Assembly (NCBI GenBank): GCA_030248195.1
Contig: JASAND010028503.1
Coordinates: forward strand, 41,024 to 105,023
DNA length: 64,000 nucleotides
Reading direction: 5' to 3'
Source: Trissonchulus latispiculum
Taxonomy: Eukaryota > Nematoda > Enoplea > Enoplida > Ironidae
Shown here: piece after piece, positions 61,039 to 64,000 of the stretch
How the letters are laid out: each line of letters starts with the position of its first letter
Position numbering within the stretch: position 1 is the stretch's first letter
Notes under the pieces: model-generated
What the model was told of the DNA's origin: nothing
What the model saw: only the letters and a program-made list of their open reading frames with translations
The model's database searches: none
Position numbers and translations under genes: made by a program

Positions 61039-61721
61039 TAGAGTTGTGCCAGGGCCTTGTATCGGGCCTCGGCCCTCGGGCCCCGGGCCTCTTTTTATGA
61101 GAGAGGCCCGACCCGGGCCCGGCCAGGCCCGGGTGATGTCGGACCTTCTAAAACGGATTTTTATTTTGTCTCTATGTTTGGCAGTGTTGAATTTACTATG
61201 GCCTTTGCATATGTGATGTCTTCTGAGGATGTTTGTGATATAGACAACAAGAAATGAGACCCTTTCATAAACTAATTTTGCCTAAGGACCTGATTTGGTT
61301 CTGGCAAGTGTTAAAAATATTTACAGATTCGGCAATGAACTGCAGAGAATGGTAGATTTAATAGTTGAACAGGTATAGTCGACCGATTGGGTCTCATTAA
61401 TTAATATGACTGTGATTGGCTAGTTAGCATTCTGATAGGCTCTCGCAGCGCTACCCAAGGCTCAGAAGAATAAGTATGTTAAATTGTAAACGCCTGTCTT
61501 AAACTGGTGATTTTTCAACTAATAAGACAGTACAATATTAAGTGACGTAAAATTCTACCGAAAATGGCATGTCTAAGCTTAGGCCCGGGCTTTGTAACGG
61601 ATCGGGCCCCAACGCCGAGAACCGAACCCGGGCCTCGTGACGGGCCCGGTCCGGGTCCGGTCGATGAAGTAGACCTGGGCCCGGCCCGGTCCCGGGTAAA
61701 TCACTTAACGGCACAACTCAA
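61039..61721. mobile_element. hAT-type MITE with GGGCCCGG words
   Basis: The element starts TAGAGTTGTGCC and ends, read on the other strand, TTGAGTTGTGCC. GTTGTAAA flanks both ends (61031-61038 and 61722-61729), an 8-bp target-site duplication. GGGCCCGG, CGGGCCT and GGTCCGGGTCCGG words cluster within about 120-160 bp of each end, around an AT-rich middle. Non-coding. Confidence 0.9.
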
Positions 61722-61729
61722 GTTGTAAA

Positions 61730-62879
61730 GCCCTTTTTATGGTATTTCACGTAGTTCATTCGAATTTATCACAGCTTTTCGGATTTCGAATTCTTAAGCC
61801 ATAATGGTAGCTACAGAAGCACGTGACCACAGTTGCCGAAATTATGTCAGAACTGCCACACCAACCAGAATAACTTCAGTAGGATTTCTTTAAAATGGAG
61901 CAATCGGTCCAAATTATAGATCTATAATCCCGATAATGCAAGCACCCCTTTAAATATGCCGGAAGACTGCTTAATCTTTGCAGCTGTTTTATATTTTCAG
62001 GTTGCAGGATGACGCCATTGTCAATCTAATCAGCTTGTATCCATGAACCCCAAATTCGTTATCGATTCCTTGTCAGCAGGAATGAGGTATCCAAGCGCTC
62101 ACCAAAACAATGACAAATTCGCTACTGTAAAGACTTGTGGAAGAGGAGAGATGCTACTTTTGTAAGTTTTGTTGCCAGGAACAGTTGTAAAGTAAGACTT
62201 TTCCTTTTACCGTGTTAGCTGCTAGATACAATGTTTTGCCGAAGTTAGCCTGTGATATATTTCTCCTTCCAGACCATTTCTTCCGGCAAACCACGGCAGA
62301 TTGATTACTGACTCCTAAGAATAAATGGCAAGGGCTGTTACCACTTTCCGCGAATATGATGACCTATACCAGCCTTAATACCGACTTTTATTTTGTTGAC
62401 TTAAATTGCAGTAGTTATATTTATGTCACTGCACCGCCATTTGGGAGCCTTAAGACAGATCTTATTTTTCTTTAGGTAACAGGCCGTACGGTTAGACTGA
62501 AATGAGCCAATTTGCTGTGCTCCTTGACAAGTGGGTGCCCTTAAGTGGAAATATAGCTGGATTCATGAATTATCCAGTTAACGTATGCAGCATATTGAGT
62601 TCATTTGTTTCCAAATGATTATTATTTTGTGATCTTTCGCCTTGCTACGGCGAATTTGCATCTTCCTAGTATATTTAACTAGAGCTCTACTGGACAACAG
62701 TAATTGTAGATGATTAGTAGGTTCTTCCTTTAATCAAATCTGTTTACTCGCATCTGTTCGCAAAAAAGCAAAACCTTATTATGTTTTATGTTGTGTAAAC
62801 TACTACTTTGGAACAAATTTGCAATTAAGACTAATATTTAGACTTTAAATTTATATGTATATATAATATGTATGTATAT
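61730..62879. other. No gene seen
   Basis: No domain-bearing frame or repeat recognised. Confidence 0.5.
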
Positions 62880-62883
62880 ATTT

Positions 62884-62923
<40 letters not shown>

Positions 62924-62925
62924 TA
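62880..62925. repeat. (TTTA)n microsatellite
   Basis: About eleven tandem TTTA tetranucleotides. Confidence 0.95.
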
Positions 62926-63275
62926 TATACGTACATGAAAATTAACAATTGTACTTCGAGAATAATTGATTTTACATCGTTGATAGCATCGATAGAAATT
63001 TCAGTTGTTTCATAGAACAAATGACCATTCTTATTCATTGAAAGAATATTAAAGAGCTTTAAAACTTGTGCTTGTCTATTCAGCACGTGGTTTCTATTAA
63101 AAGATACATGCGCTTTTAGATATGGCTGGTTTATGTTGGCCGCTACTTTTGCGCACAGCAAAATAAACTCAGATAATACGAAAATATAGTCTAAAGTGTT
63201 TTTGTGTTCGTTGTTAGTATTACTCCACATTGTGCAACACATTGTGAACTTGCATAGTTCAGAAAATACGTGCAA
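62913..63275 (-). CDS. Unrecognised ORF, 120 codons
   Basis: The frame reads FVLSEFILLCAKVAANINQP and VLNRQAQVLKLFNILSMNKN, with mixed composition that could be exon-like. The last codons run into the microsatellite. No domain recognised, no splice sites established. Confidence 0.25.
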
Positions 63276-63944
63276 AATACAAGCGACTGGTGCCAGATTT
63301 TCTATTTTAATTTCCTAATAAATGTTAGGACCAAAGTCGCTCAAATTTTGCAAGCAGGTTTTTGGGAAGGGTTGCAAGTAGTATAAAAATGGGGGTTCTG
63401 GGCCAGTGGTGCAGGTGGTGCATGAGGCCCTTCCTACCCATCATCCCGTATACTACACCCACTCTATAGATTTAGTTGCAATATTTATAATTTTTTTTGG
63501 CGCTTGTGGAGTCGTAAATTTATCAAACTTTGAAATAGTAATGATAAAAATATTAAGTTAAACTAATTAATTGAATTAATAACTTAATAAAACACCCAAA
63601 CTTACCGATGAATTGTTGCTGCCAGCTCCCTGTTGAAAAGAAAAACATTAATGTTTGAGAAACCACTTTAAAATAAAAGAAATTGAAAAATGGGCCAGTG
63701 CCCTAATTACACAGTTTAAATTTTAAATACTTTTTAGAAGGGGACTTTATGAAAAAACAAGTCCCACCCCCTCCTATTTACAATTCACACGTTCATTAAT
63801 TTAGTTTTTATACACACAACTATACAATTTTTCAGCCCACTTTCAAAATTTTGCCCCACATTAGTTACACAAAAACCTAAATTTTTGCCCTCAATTTTCA
63901 GTATAAAAACAATGATTTTCTTCAGCCTAAGCAACATTTTCCAG
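63276..63944. other. No gene seen
   Basis: AT-rich sequence without recognised features. Confidence 0.5.
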
Positions 63945-64000
63945 TCTCTATCATCAGGATCATCATCATCATCACCACCACCGTCATCATCATCATCACT
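63945..64000. repeat. (ATC)n microsatellite at the window edge
   Basis: Imperfect ATC trinucleotide repeats interrupted by ACC units, continuing to the end of the window. Confidence 0.9.

Overview
The window looks like nuclear DNA of an invertebrate animal. It is AT-rich, has almost no host coding sequence, and carries a Maverick/Polinton DNA transposon, an LTR (Ty3/gypsy type) retrotransposon, tRNA-derived SINE fragments, a minisatellite array and many short non-autonomous DNA transposons. I cannot name the phylum from sequence alone. No host gene is recognised with confidence; a few exon-like open stretches near 33.5-34.4, 60.0-60.4 and 62.9-63.3 kb are listed as uncertain.

Layout. 1-18.3 kb: mostly unrecognised AT-rich DNA with a two-copy dispersed repeat (690 and 6544), a GAGTTAAA-word element (2.4 kb), a MITE at 4266-4674 interrupted by a second element at 4342-4521, a near-perfect 599-bp fold-back element at 4717-5315 with an 8-bp target duplication, and two tRNA-SINE fragments. 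18.3-31.1 kb: a decayed Polinton. The plus strand holds integrase, penton-type minor capsid protein, a pVI-like small basic protein, adenovirus-type cysteine protease, packaging ATPase, an accessory ORF, a small histone-like protein and its usual partner. The minus strand holds protein-primed family B DNA polymerase with an N-terminal zinc-finger exon and a phase-consistent intron. Nearly every gene carries frameshifts or stops, the polymerase stops at palm motif C, no major capsid protein is visible, and the element has been hit by a MITE (20108-20698), by a hAT-like element (28171-29764) that itself contains another hAT-like element (28356-29142), and by a 488-bp tandem duplication.

31-43 kb: unassigned ORFs, a 1-kb fold-back element (34504-35530), GC-word elements, and an LTR retrotransposon on the minus strand (38849-43012) with a tRNA-Gly primer-binding site, gag, a GGGAAAC frameshift site at the gag stop, and a pol that has suffered an in-frame internal deletion from reverse transcriptase into the extreme C-terminus of pol. 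44.1-47.0 kb: about 23 copies of a 120-126 bp minisatellite with two subfamilies. 47-64 kb: further MITEs, two GC-rich hAT-type elements with clean 8-bp target duplications, microsatellites, and little else.

The most interesting theme is a set of about ten short elements, each filled with its own short DNA 'word' repeated in both orientations between inverted termini. Several have unambiguous target-site duplications (8 bp hAT-like, TAA Harbinger-like, 11 bp Mutator-like), so unrelated transposase families appear to have produced the same architecture. Two of them share termini but carry different words.
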